Shown here piece after piece: positions 36,900-46,176 of a stretch of DNA of 64,000 bases. Position numbers and translations under genes: made by a program. The DNA comes from Trichomonas vaginalis G3 (Eukaryota; Parabasalia; Trichomonadida; Trichomonadidae). The stretch covers positions 33,758,082 to 33,822,081 of the forward strand of contig NC_067207.1 in assembly GCF_026262505.1 (NCBI RefSeq). Reading direction: 5' to 3'. How positions within the stretch are numbered: the stretch's first letter is position 1; each line of letters starts with the position of its first letter. The notes under the pieces are model-generated. The model was not told the origin of the DNA. It saw nothing but the letters and a program-made list of their open reading frames with translations, and searched no databases.

Positions 36900-39784
36900 T
36901 CTGGTTTTCTTTCCATGTTACCAACTATATCTTTTGTGAATGGGAAAGCTTTTACCCAATCTTTCAGTCTTGCGTCGTTTATTTCTGTAGTTGGTTTTAT
37001 TTTGTCAAGGAACATGTTTTTCAATACTAACATTTCATTTGGTACTGTCCATTTGAGTTTTCTTAAATATTCATCCCTTCTCATTTCATTGTCTGCAAAG
37101 TAAGTTTTTATGACATTTTGTAAACTTTCGTTTGCAAGGTCATGTACAATAGGTTCTCTTCCTTCGCCCTCCCTAACTTTCTTTCTAAACTCTTCACCAA
37201 ATATACCATCTCTATGGTTCTGTGTAGTTCTTTGAGATAAATGTTTTAGAACGTCAGGTGTTATATTTCCATCAGCCATGTTCATTTCATACTGGTCCAA
37301 AATATCTGCATGTTTCATATCTTTCAATGGCATTAAAGCCGCGCTGAAAATACCAGCTATATCTGGTTCACCATTGACTTCCATTGCGTCTACAACTTCT
37401 TGGAATTGTGGTTGTAAGTTTATGAACCACCTATCTGGGTTAGCTTTATGACCCCATCTCATTGTAGTTCCATCGTCTGCAGAAACAAAAGTAGGTTTGT
37501 TTCCATCTTGGTTAGGTTCTGAATGAACTTTAAACAATGTTTCATTTCTATATGTTTTCTTGAAATTTAACCTTTTATTTTCACCGAGTTCATCCGAAGA
37601 TTGAACGTTAAATGCTCGTAAGTAAAAAGGGTTGTTGTATTTGTGTACATTTTTTTTCAGTTCTTCCATTCTATGCTGGATATTTTCATCTGATGTTGGA
37701 GTCTTTTGTATGTCGGCAAACATTTTTCGATATTCTTCTACTATGTCAGCCGAATTTTTTTTAGACTCTTGGAAATATTCCATATTCTCCGCATACTCTT
37801 GTTGAGGGTCAAGATTTTTCGGCTGTTCCAAATCTTCATCTAGTTCTGTGAAGTTAGTTTCCAAAGGAAGGACTTGTTCGTTTCCTTCAGGCTCTTCTAG
37901 CTGTTGTTGCTGAACTATTTCTTCCATGTCTGGTTGTATCTGAACTTCTTCCTGTGGAGTTTCTTGTACCTCATCTGCTGGCATTTCATATATTCCGAGA
38001 CCGTTTTCAACAATTTCCCTATCTACGTCATCCGCATTCATAAGCTTTTGTTCTTTCGTTCCGTCTCTATTTTTTACGCGTTTCATGACGAAAGTTGAAT
38101 TGTCATTTAGCTCTGACATCAAATATCTCGGAGTAAATTCATCCATGTCATTTGGATGATATGCTATTAAATCATATCCCTTAGCGAGCTTGTATTTTCC
38201 AGGTTTGAGATTATATCCGTTTTGGTGCTGAGCCATAAAGCTAAATAGGTTCGGGTCAGTATTTCCATCCTTGAACTTTCCAATAGCTTCTTTATATCTG
38301 TCACTAAAGTCAACAGTATCTGGGAAACCACACTCTTCTTTAAGCATTTTTAAGAATTCTTGGTTTCCTTGTTCTCTACTTCTTTTATGTCCTTGTTCTG
38401 TTTGTGGTTGTTGTTGTGCAGGGTTTTGAACTGTTGGTTGTTGTGCTGGTTGTGGAGGTGGTTGTTGTGCTGGATTTTGAACTGTTGGTTGTTGTGCTGG
38501 TTGTTGTGTTGGTTGTTGTTGTGGTGCATGCCTGTGTCTGTGTCCATGTGACGATGTAAATGTTTTAGGTAGTCCTGGTGCAGGTGCTTCTCTTGGAGGG
38601 TTTGGTGGTATATAAGTTCCACCAGCTGGCACATATGTTCCATCTGCAGCGTAATGTCCTACCTGACTTTTCGTTCTTAAGAAAGCATTTACTAGGTCTG
38701 TTTTGGTCTGTTGTAACTCTTTTTCTTGACTTTCCACAACAGTTGCTCTAACGGCGTCATAGGCACTTTGAACTGCCTGTCTCGTTGCTGCATCTGTTAT
38801 TTTCGTCATATTTTGTGCTACTTCTCTTAACTCGTTGTCGAAACCTTCAGACTTCAGTTTCTTTCCAGATGAGAAGTCGTTCACTTGTTTCACCTTACTA
38901 TGAAGAGCTTCGAAGGCATTCTTAAAGTCAGCATTCATTAAAGCTTCATTTGAACTGTCTTCATCCGCTTGTATTTTTGTCCTTATTGACCCTATGAGTT
39001 GGGCTGCTTTAGCGTTGGCTTGGGCATCTAACCAGTCATTGTTAGCTTTTATATATTCTGCGCTTTTCATTGCCTTTTGCATAGCCGCGTCGTTATTTTT
39101 ACTTTCTTGTGCTAAGTTTTCATACTGTACGGTTTGGTTTTGCAACTGTAAAAGTTTTTCTGCCTTTACATTTGCTTCAACTTCTTTTTTATACTCATCG
39201 CTATCCATATATGTCTTCAGGGCTTTTTGTTTTATCTCTTCATCTTTCAGTATTTTATATTGAGTAGTATGGTTTTTCAAATTTATGACATCTTGTTCCA
39301 TTTTTGCTACTTCTGTTGCTTTTTCTGACACTTTTTTCGCATATTCCTCTGTACTTAGTTCTTTCAGTTGTTCTTCTTTCTTCTTTTTCTCTACGTTTAA
39401 CTCATTGAGTTTCTTTGTGTGTCTGTCATATTCTAGTTTCTTTTCGTTTTCACTTATTTGTTTCTGTATGTCTATGTTTGACTTTTTGACATCTGATATT
39501 TGATTTTTGAGTGAACTCAAATTCATTTGACTTTGAGGGTTATAGGCTGTTCCGTCTGCAGCTCCACCATAGCCTGCCATTTTCGCTAAAAGTGCCGCTC
39601 TTAAACCTCCACTCTGTGCACCAACAACTCGGTTTAAAAGCATAGGATTGCTTGACATTTGTTGCAACATAGTGGGGTCATTCAGCATTTGTTGTTGCAA
39701 CTGTTGTTGTGGTGTCAGTTTTACTATTGGATGTTTCAATGCTCTCTTCCTCTTACGTATATTCTTACGTAGCTTACGTGGCAT
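36758..39784 (-). CDS. Large coiled-coil and Gln/Pro-rich protein (1008 aa), element C
   Basis: The basic start (MPRKLRKNIRKRKRALK) is followed by a Gln/Met-rich stretch. A long coiled coil runs about residues 90-370 (EKKKKEEQLKELSTEEYAKK and similar). Then a His-rich spot (SSHGHRHRHAPQQ), a repetitive linker (QQPAQQPTVQNPA repeated), and a C-terminal half with folded segments (KRSREQGNQEFLKMLKEE, DGTTMRWGHKANPDRWF). No enzyme motif. In size and layout it resembles large virion-internal or tegument-like proteins. It is the longest open frame in the window. Its end overlaps the gene at 36564..36899, so the natural stop is uncertain. Confidence 0.6.
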   Translation of the reverse strand: MPRKLRKNIRKRKRALKHPIVKLTPQQQLQQQMLNDPTMLQQMSSNPMLLNRVVGAQSGGLRAALLAKMAGYGGAADGTAYNPQSQMNLSSLKNQISDVKKSNIDIQKQISENEKKLEYDRHTKKLNELNVEKKKKEEQLKELSTEEYAKKVSEKATEVAKMEQDVINLKNHTTQYKILKDEEIKQKALKTYMDSDEYKKEVEANVKAEKLLQLQNQTVQYENLAQESKNNDAAMQKAMKSAEYIKANNDWLDAQANAKAAQLIGSIRTKIQADEDSSNEALMNADFKNAFEALHSKVKQVNDFSSGKKLKSEGFDNELREVAQNMTKITDAATRQAVQSAYDAVRATVVESQEKELQQTKTDLVNAFLRTKSQVGHYAADGTYVPAGGTYIPPNPPREAPAPGLPKTFTSSHGHRHRHAPQQQPTQQPAQQPTVQNPAQQPPPQPAQQPTVQNPAQQQPQTEQGHKRSREQGNQEFLKMLKEECGFPDTVDFSDRYKEAIGKFKDGNTDPNLFSFMAQHQNGYNLKPGKYKLAKGYDLIAYHPNDMDEFTPRYLMSELNDNSTFVMKRVKNRDGTKEQKLMNADDVDREIVENGLGIYEMPADEVQETPQEEVQIQPDMEEIVQQQQLEEPEGNEQVLPLETNFTELDEDLEQPKNLDPQQEYAENMEYFQESKKNSADIVEEYRKMFADIQKTPTSDENIQHRMEELKKNVHKYNNPFYLRAFNVQSSDELGENKRLNFKKTYRNETLFKVHSEPNQDGNKPTFVSADDGTTMRWGHKANPDRWFINLQPQFQEVVDAMEVNGEPDIAGIFSAALMPLKDMKHADILDQYEMNMADGNITPDVLKHLSQRTTQNHRDGIFGEEFRKKVREGEGREPIVHDLANESLQNVIKTYFADNEMRRDEYLRKLKWTVPNEMLVLKNMFLDKIKPTTEINDARLKDWVKAFPFTKDIVGNMERKPEWLQNIYLETSLFHMDKLCLKSLNQKLRKESCKQYAKTQIQTMTNSF

Positions 39785-40143
39785 TTTAAGTGAAGTTAAA
39801 AAGCGGCTTTTGACAGACGTTTTATTGTGACTTCTTCGTAAAGACTTTATTGTGACTTCTTCGTAAAGACTTTGTTATGACTTCTTCGTAAAGACTTTGT
39901 TGAGATTTCTTCGTAAATGAGTGTAAATGACCCAAAAATATATTTTAGGTGAAGAGGTGAGATTTCACCTCTTTTTTCACCTCTTTTTTCACCTCATGAA
40001 TTTTCATGAATTTCTTCGTAAAGACTTTGTTAAGACTTCTTCATCTAATTTCTCATGAACTTTCTTGTCTATGTTTTGTCAAGATTTCATCGTAAAGACT
40101 TTGTTGAGATTTCTTCGTAAATGACCCTAGTAGTATATTTTTG
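39785..40143. repeat. CTTCGTAAAGACTTTGTT repeats and a palindromic block
   Basis: Several copies of a GACTTCTTCGTAAAGACTTTGTT unit surround a GGTGA-type palindrome at 39947-40005. Non-coding spacer between the last gene and the right end of element C. Confidence 0.6.
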
Positions 40144-40404
40144 GTGTAAATTTCATGAAAATTCAAGAGGGTGAAAAATTAGGTGAAAAAACAGGTGAAA
40201 TCTCACCTCTTCACCTAAACATTATTTTTGGTGTAAAATTCATGAAAATTCAAGAGGGTGAAAAATTAGGTGAAAAAACAGGTGAAATCTCACCTCTTCA
40301 CCTAAACATTATTTTTGGTGTAAAATTCATGAAAATTCAAGAGGGTGAAAAATTAGGTGAAAAAACAGGTGAAATCTCACCTCTTCACCTAAACATTATT
40401 TTTG
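40144..40404. repeat. Tandem 87-bp palindromic repeat, three copies
   Basis: Three near-identical units start at 40144, 40231 and 40318. Each holds CATGAAAATTCAAGAGGGTG, GGTGAAAAAACAGGTGAAATC and CACCTCTTCACC, so each can fold into a hairpin. The open frame across them only reflects the period being divisible by three. Confidence 0.8.
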
Positions 40405-40578
40405 TCTGATTTTACGAAGAAGTCTTGACAAAACATTTACGTTCATGTTTGACAAAACATTTACGAAGAAGTCTTGACAAAACATTTACGAAGAAGTCTT
40501 GACAAAACATTTACGATGAAATCATGACAAAACATTTACGAAGAAGTCTTGACAAAACATTTACGAAGAAGAAGTCTT
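40405..40578. repeat. Array of GACAAAACATTTACGAAGAAG units
   Basis: About six copies of a 24-bp unit GTCTTGACAAAACATTTACG with slight variation. It is the inverted form of the CTTCGTAAATGTTTTGTC units at 25200-25500. It sits just inside the right terminal repeat. Confidence 0.7.
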
Positions 40579-40728
40579 GACAAAACATGAAAACATATAT
40601 AATTTGTGAAAAGTGAAACATTATATAATGTTTTCGACCAAGAAGACTAACAATTTTCCGAATAAAAACTTCATTTATACTAAACATCTTCGGGGCTAGA
40701 AGGGGCGCAGCCCCTGGAAGCCCCACTA

Positions 40729-40776
<48 letters not shown>

Positions 40777-40778
40777 TA
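40579..40778. repeat. Right terminal inverted repeat of element C
   Basis: Mirror of 16291..16525. It has ACATATATAATTTGTGAAAAG, the hairpin AGGGGCGCAGCCCCT (40701..40715) and GGAAGCCCCACTACC, then a run of 45 T ending at GTAC. GTAC on both outer sides may be the target duplication or part of the ends. Confidence 0.8.
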
Positions 40779-41790
40779 CGGTATGAAAAATCAATGTTAT
40801 TATGCAATTGATCTATTAAATTCAAAAACTCCACTTTGAAGTTGATGTCAAGTTAGATTTGACAAAATCAATAACCTTATAAGAACCACATAGCACAATT
40901 AGTGCTATACTCATACATATTCAAACTTGCACTGACCAAAAAAGATTTTTTATGATTTCGATTACATTGAAAGAAGATTTACAGGTATTATCAATTGAGT
41001 ATGTAATTAATGGATAATAAGATTCAAAATATGAAAGTTATCCACTTTATATGTGAGAGATTTTCAGACTTCGGGATAAATAAAAATGTAAATATTGAAA
41101 TTTTGACGGTAATGCGGTAAAAATTAGAGTAAATGACTGCTATGCAAAAGTTACTGGTTTAACAATGTGAGTTTTGGGTGATGGGCCAATAACAGTTTTT
41201 GTCATAGGTTCACAAAAGTAAAAAATTTAGCGGACGAATATTATTAGAAATCATATGAAGAATCAGATATCATTTTGGTCGAACATGAAATAATCAATTG
41301 AGTCTCAGAAAAATATTGAATTTCTTCAGAATATTGTCCAAATGTAATTTTGTAAAACAATAATTTGATCATGACAATCATAATTAAACATATTTATTAA
41401 ATTAGTTGTTTTTGAAATAATCCATACAAAAGTAGAAATTCTGAGAGATAAAATTACCGTACCTTGAATAACCGGCGAACCATTCAATTGGTCATAGACC
41501 AATTTGAGATACCCTTTTCAGAGGAATCTAAAATGTTGTTTATATGGTTATTTATATATTATTTAATCATTTTCTTAAATAAAAATCATAAGTTCTCAAT
41601 TTTTCTTCATAACGATTCTTATAAATTTTAATGTTTTTACTATGAGTGCTAAATATTATTAATTACTAAATGATTTTAAAAAGAAAAAACATGTTTTTAC
41701 TTTGTACGTTAACATACGTTAATATCACTTCGGCTATGGATAGAGGCCAACAGCGCCTTATTAATGAGAAAAACATTAGCCTCTTATCAA

Positions 41791-41884
41791 TGAGATGGAA
41801 GTGTATTCGTGGATTACAATTGTGAATTCAGATACACTTCCATCTCAAAAAATGCAATCAAATTTGTATTGAATTGCATTTTTT
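41791..41884. repeat. Two adjacent perfect hairpins
   Basis: TGAGATGGAAGTGTAT (41791..41806) pairs with ATACACTTCCATCTCA (41832..41847), a 16-bp perfect stem. Directly after it AAAAAATGCAAT (41847..41858) pairs with ATTGCATTTTTT (41873..41884). This could be a small folded transcript or the remains of a small inverted-repeat transposon. Confidence 0.6.
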
Positions 41885-41916
41885 GAATACATGCTATTGG
41901 CAGTTGGGTTTTTAGT

Positions 41917-42229
41917 GCATTTATATTACATTGGTACTAAGGCTCTTGGAAAATTTACAAAATAAATTTAATATTTTGTAAATGTTATCGGTTCTTACGC
42001 TTTTGGAAGGAGGGATGGTATTTTTGGAGCATTTCTATTACATTGGTACTAAGGCTCTTGGAAAATTTACAAAATAAATTTAATATTTTGTAAATGTTAT
42101 CGGTTCTTACGCTTTTGGAAGGAGGGATGGTATTTTTGGAGCATTTATATTACATTGGTACTAAGGCTTTTGGAAAATTTACAAAATAAATTTCATATTT
42201 TGTAAATGTTATCGGTTCTTACGCTTCCT
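41917..42229. repeat. 112-bp tandem repeat, 2.8 copies
   Basis: Units start at 41917, 42029 and 42141 with GCATTTATATTACATTGGTA. Each contains AATTTACAAAATAAATT and ATTTTGTAAATGTTATCGG, an inner inverted repeat. Copies are almost identical, so the duplication is recent. Confidence 0.8.
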
Positions 42230-42485
42230 CTCTTCATCAAGATGCTTCCTCACTCCATCATGCAGCTTCCGAGTATATAAGAATTTCCGAAAAAGTGACA
42301 CCCAAAAAGTGATACTTTCAATAGGGGGTAACACTTAAAAAGTGACAATTTAAATTTCACAATAAATAAAAATAATAAATTTTTAGTCTATTAAATTATT
42401 CTTTTCTTTGAAATCCTCCAAAAATTCTTCGAAATGTTCTAAAATATAATCTGGAGAATTATAACAAAATTCATTAATTTCTAAC

Positions 42486-43009
42486 AGTTAGTATACATAT
42501 CATGGGTACGGCAGCACTGCGCGCCTCCTTACCATATATGAATTTGACACTTTACGAAACCGTTAACGTATATTTTACAACACAAACGACAACACTAACT
42601 TAACCTTAAATATTTACACAGCCACCAACCACTTCACCTCACTAATGTTTTCACAAACGACTTCACTAATGTAAAAATAAACGTTCTCACTTACAAAAGT
42701 ATTGCAACTCCTCCCATTGCTGTGCTTCATATAACAGCTCATAATCTTCTGACTCACTTTCTTCTTCATATAGGTCAAAATCACTGTCATAGTTTATACC
42801 TGTAAGTTTTGACAAAGCTAATGAAACACGCTTACCGTTTGTATCATATGCTTGTATAAACTTTCCATTATGCTTGTAGTCATAAACGCTCAAACTAACT
42901 TTACCCTTTCTCCCTCGTATCTGATAGAATGTATTTTCACGAGGAACGAAGAACAAATTCTTGAACTCATGACCGTTGTAGTTTGTTATCTCAATAGTTT
43001 TCGTCATTA
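42486..43009. repeat. Left terminal inverted repeat of copy B, gene-bearing
   Basis: Matches the reverse complement of the window's last 419 bp (63582..64000) from 42591 inward. The match stops right at the start codon of the encoded gene. The outermost 105 bp can be compared only with copy A's right tip, to which they align without gaps. Confidence 0.88.
42687..43007 (-). CDS. Terminal-repeat gene, left copy (106 aa)
   Basis: Starts MTKTIEITNYNGHEFKNLFF and has an acidic C-terminal half (YEEESESEDYELLYEAQQWEEL). It is identical in protein to the right-end copy at 63584..63904, and only distantly similar to the copy A gene at 7358. A start nine bases upstream is possible here but is not shared by the right copy. 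No known domain. It is inside the inverted repeat, so dosage is two per element. Role at the ends, in replication or regulation, is only inferred. Confidence 0.65.
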   Translation of the reverse strand: MTKTIEITNYNGHEFKNLFFVPRENTFYQIRGRKGKVSLSVYDYKHNGKFIQAYDTNGKRVSLALSKLTGINYDSDFDLYEEESESEDYELLYEAQQWEELQYFCK

Positions 43010-43054
43010 CATCCAAATAAAAATTTTCAGTAAAAATAAAACTAATGAAATATT

Positions 43055-43297
43055 TTATTCCTCACTGTCGTCTGCTTTCTCCAACTCTTCTAACTTCTTC
43101 TTAAGTTCAGTAATGTTGTCCTCATGAAGTTTAATCTTCCTTAATATACCTTCTCTATCTAATGGTTGTTTTATCTTTCTAAACTGAACTCTACCATCCT
43201 TCATAGTATGAATGTAAAAACCTTCTGGAATAGTTCCTGATTTAATGTAATCTACCAAAAACTTTTGTTTCATTGCTTCAGTGACTTTAGTCGTCAT
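43055..43297 (-). CDS. Small helical element protein (80 aa)
   Basis: Starts MTTKVTEAMKQKFLVDYIKSG. The middle has EGFYIHTMKDGRVQFRKIKQP, and the end is a coiled-coil-like helix (KLHEDNITELKKKLEELEK). No named family. Open, on the same strand as the terminal gene and the membrane protein next to it. Confidence 0.5.
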   Translation of the reverse strand: MTTKVTEAMKQKFLVDYIKSGTIPEGFYIHTMKDGRVQFRKIKQPLDREGILRKIKLHEDNITELKKKLEELEKADDSEE

Positions 43298-43345
43298 TTC
43301 AATCAAATAAAATTTTTAATATTAAATAAAAATAACGTTATTTTT

Positions 43346-43786
43346 TCAGTAAGGAAACGCAGGAGTTTTACGATTTATTTGAGGAGTAGGTTCTGGTTTA
43401 AATGTTGGAGTCGGTTTAGGAGTTGACTTTTGAACAGGAGTTTGTACTTCCATAGGTTCAGGAGTCATTGAAGGTTTTGCTTGTGAAGGTGTTGGAGTTT
43501 GTTTAACTTCAGCTACTTCAGTATTATTTACAACATTTGCTTTATTTCTTTTCAACATCATAACTGCTCCTGCTGTAGCTAGCAAACCTAGTGGGAGACC
43601 ATATCTTATATAAGGACTTGACCAAATGCTATTTTTGACAGGAGCTGGTGGAACACCTAACCTTGGTGAGACTGCTCTTTGCCATTGTGCAGCTCGTAAG
43701 AAATATTCAATAGGTGCTCCATAATCGTTTGGTAAAGTTTGTTTCATAGATGGTGAAGGTTCACGAGAGCTTGATGAAGAACTCAT
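43346..43786 (-). CDS. Single-pass membrane protein with Pro/Thr-rich tail
   Basis: 146 residues. A Ser-rich start and about 45 further residues are followed by a hydrophobic segment YGLPLGLLATAGAVMML (about residues 62-78), then a long tail of TPTP, KPTPTFKPEPTP type. It lies just downstream of the capsid gene on the same strand, which suits a minor virion membrane protein. No family recognised. Open. Confidence 0.5.
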   Translation of the reverse strand: MSSSSSSREPSPSMKQTLPNDYGAPIEYFLRAAQWQRAVSPRLGVPPAPVKNSIWSSPYIRYGLPLGLLATAGAVMMLKRNKANVVNNTEVAEVKQTPTPSQAKPSMTPEPMEVQTPVQKSTPKPTPTFKPEPTPQINRKTPAFPY

Positions 43787-43814
43787 TTATAAGCTTTAAA
43801 AATAAACGTTCATC

Positions 43815-45384
43815 CTTTATTCCTCACTGTCGTCCGTAGCTAAGTTATAGTCATCTAATCTTATTATGGGGATGCCATTAGCACGCACCTGAATGGCAAA
43901 GCAACAATCCTCATAAATCCAATAAGTGGCTTTGGTACATTTTCAGTTGCTAGTTCAATAGGTCCTTTAACAGACAATTTGTATGTTTATTGGAGCAGTA
44001 GATGTTTGACCTTGCTGGAAGCAAAAGTCCACTTCTGTTAGAAAACCACATAAGAAATGTGTGTTGTCATAGCTATCCCATTTATGTTCCACACTACCAT
44101 CATCCACCAATGACCTCATAACATCTTCATTAAATCCTATCATATCATTGTTTTGTATTGCAAGCGTTCGCAACCATTTCATAAAATACAGGTCCATATG
44201 ATTTTTCAGGTTCTGCAGGCATATTTCCATAAGCTCCCATGGAAAGCTGAAGATATTTAAACTTAGGGTTCTCAAAATTAACATAATAGTTGTCTTTCTT
44301 TCTAAATAGTGCCAAATACTTTTAACATTAATAGGCGTATAAGCTGCTGTAAATGTTGCACTTGAACTATCTGTATTCTTTGAGAATGAACCGTCCATAG
44401 GAATCCAATCCATAACTTTAACAGGAAAACATAAAGCCTCGTTTGTATAATGTTCTACAAGTTCTGTATAAATGTTAGGGTCTAAAGAGAATGACTTTGG
44501 ATGAATGAAACATTCATTAAAATCCATCTTTGTTCGAAATAGTTGGGTTACAGTTGTAATAGTAACTGTTCCACTAGCTTCTACTGCCTTCGTTATCATA
44601 GTGAATGGTTCATTCCATGGAACAAATTTATTTGTCGGTGGATTTGAATCTGAAGCAAATGCAACTTTAAGAGTTGGATTGAAAGCAATGAATCATTTAC
44701 AGATATAGATGTGCATTGTAATGCGTCGCTACTGAACTTTACTTTAAGCTGAATGTTTCCTGCAAAAGCTGGAATAAATCGAATAGCTTCTAATGGAAGG
44801 AATCTTCTAACAGGAATTCTTAAACGAAGCTTAAAATCAAATGATTTTCTGCTGTAAATTGGACCACTAACAATTTGTCCTGTTCTGCATGTTCCCGAAT
44901 GACTCCATACATCTTCATGTCGAGTCTTTGAGAAACATCTACTTTCTTTATTTGTTCGGTAGTTTGTGAGTTTTGAATTTATATTGCTTCTTCTCTTGCG
45001 TTGTCTTGAGAATATACGATACGACCATTTGCAAGGATTTGATATCCAGCAACTGCATAGAAAGCGTCATCGAAACCAATCCAAAATCCTGGTGGGTTTG
45101 TTTATTGGAACCTGAACCAATTTCTTTATCTGCAATAAATTGACTTCCATTTTATACGTAATGAATGTATTGTAAAGGTCCAACATATTTTCACCAGGAG
45201 GTGAGAGATTGAATGTTACCCATGTGTTATCTTTAGCAGTTCCAGGTTGTGATGGAATCTTTGCGTCAGAATATTTCTATTAGTGTCACCAATTTGAACT
45301 GCATTGTCTATGATATCGAAATATGAGCGAATCTGATGAAGTATGCTCTGCTGGAGTAAATTCGTTTAGCTGTTCGTTCTGCAT
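43815..45384 (-). pseudogene. Major capsid protein (double jelly-roll type), copy B, broken
   Basis: Starts MQNEQLNEFTPAEHTSSD. The segment KLRLRIPVRRFLPLEAIRFIP lines up with KLKLRVPLSSFLIFRFLRYLP in the element C capsid gene, and the far end (VKGPIELATENVPKPLIGF) parallels that protein's end too. This is the shell-forming protein of the particle. Fossil with about six breaks. Confidence 0.6.
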
Positions 45385-45419
45385 GTATTTACTTCAGATA
45401 AAAATATCTATTTACTTCA

Positions 45420-45835
45420 TTATTCTCACTCTTCTTCTTGGCATTCGTGGTGGAAGTTGTTTCTTGACATTTTCAATGAACTGTACATTCTCTTTTGCTC
45501 AACTTCTTTCACTGGTGGGTCAGGGTTCTTTGACTCGTTTGTTTTTCAATGTAAATTCACGAACTTTGCAATAAGCTCTTGGTTCGTTATTGAAAGGACA
45601 TCTGGCTTCTTTTTTCTGGTTCTTTTGGTGGCTCAGTTTGAACAGAAGGTTTTATATGGGCTTCGCCCTCGGTGCCATGCACCTTAATGTTGTCGCTTTC
45701 TGCATTCGCTAATGGAACTTTCTTTTTCTTACGTATATTTTCATCTTTACTCTGACTTACGTAATAGAAAGGATGTTGTATTCCTCTTGCGTCATTTAAT
45801 ATAATAGACTCTCGCTCTGATTTTGACAAGCTCAT
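45420..45835 (-). pseudogene. Small basic-tailed gene upstream of capsid, copy B, broken
   Basis: Starts MSLSKSERESIILNDARGIQ and ends with a basic PPRMPRRRVRIMK tail. A double hairpin (45658..45683) is embedded in its reading frame. It holds the same place as 36564..36899 in element C. A couple of breaks. Confidence 0.45.
45658..45683. repeat. Double-hairpin mini-element
   Basis: 11-bp hairpin GGGCTTCGCCC, spacer TC, 13-bp hairpin GGTGCCATGCACC, inside the small gene upstream of the capsid gene. Confidence 0.7.
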
Positions 45836-45879
45836 TTTACATCGGTTAAGTTTTAAGTTAGATTTTTATCCGCAGTCAA

Positions 45880-46165
45880 ATGACTCAGACAAGTCATATG
45901 GACAAGACCAAGGGGTCATAGATGTTGAAGCATTGAAGAAAGAAATTCGCGAGCAAATTTTATCCGAACTGAAGGAACAAAAACAAGAACAAAAGCCAGA
46001 GAGACCAAAGAGAAAAACTTAGTGAAAAACAACTTGCTGCATTAGCTGCTGGAAGACAAAAGAACCCACGTTTGCTGGCGAAAGAAAGCTAGAGAAGAAG
46101 CAAAAGCAAAGGAAGAACAAAAAGCTAAAGAAGCTGAAGCAAAGAAAGATAAATGGTTTATTTTT
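45880..46165 (+). pseudogene. Small charged element gene, broken
   Basis: Contains VIDVEALKKEIREQILSELK and KQEQKPERPKRK, then LAALAAGRQKNPR, a charged helical protein of perhaps 90 residues. Divergent from the 45835 gene. No known family. Confidence 0.35.
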
Positions 46166-46176
46166 ATCCGAATTAA

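Larger units (their letters stand above)
16291..40778. mobile_element. Element C: Polinton-like element with SF3 helicase and poly-A/T ends
   Basis: A 24.5-kb unit bounded by inverted repeats of about 200-235 bp, each starting with a long A (or T) run next to GTAC. It carries genes for an rve-type integrase, major capsid and penton-like proteins, A32-type ATPase, fibre, SF3 (D5-like) helicase, KilA-N proteins and an adenine methyltransferase. No PolB was found. The capsid, ATPase and ECCG proteins are related to those of A and B but far diverged, so this is a separate family. Fossil: the left half (16.5-24.6 kb) has many breaks, the right half (25.5-39.8 kb) few. Confidence 0.82.
40779..42485. 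other. Host intergenic island between elements C and B
   Basis: About 1.7 kb of AT-rich sequence without a gene I can support. It holds the long hairpin at 41791..41884 and the tandem repeat at 41917..42229. The last 250 bp before copy B are plain AT-rich DNA. Confidence 0.6.

Noticed and set aside
40155-40409. 84-aa open frame
   Set aside because: It is three copies of an 87-bp palindromic repeat; the frame is open only because the period is a multiple of three.
39785-40578. CRISPR-like array of short repeats
   Set aside because: Units are contiguous or irregular, with no unique spacers of constant length, and the setting is a eukaryotic element. The same holds for the minisatellites at 24587 and 29712.
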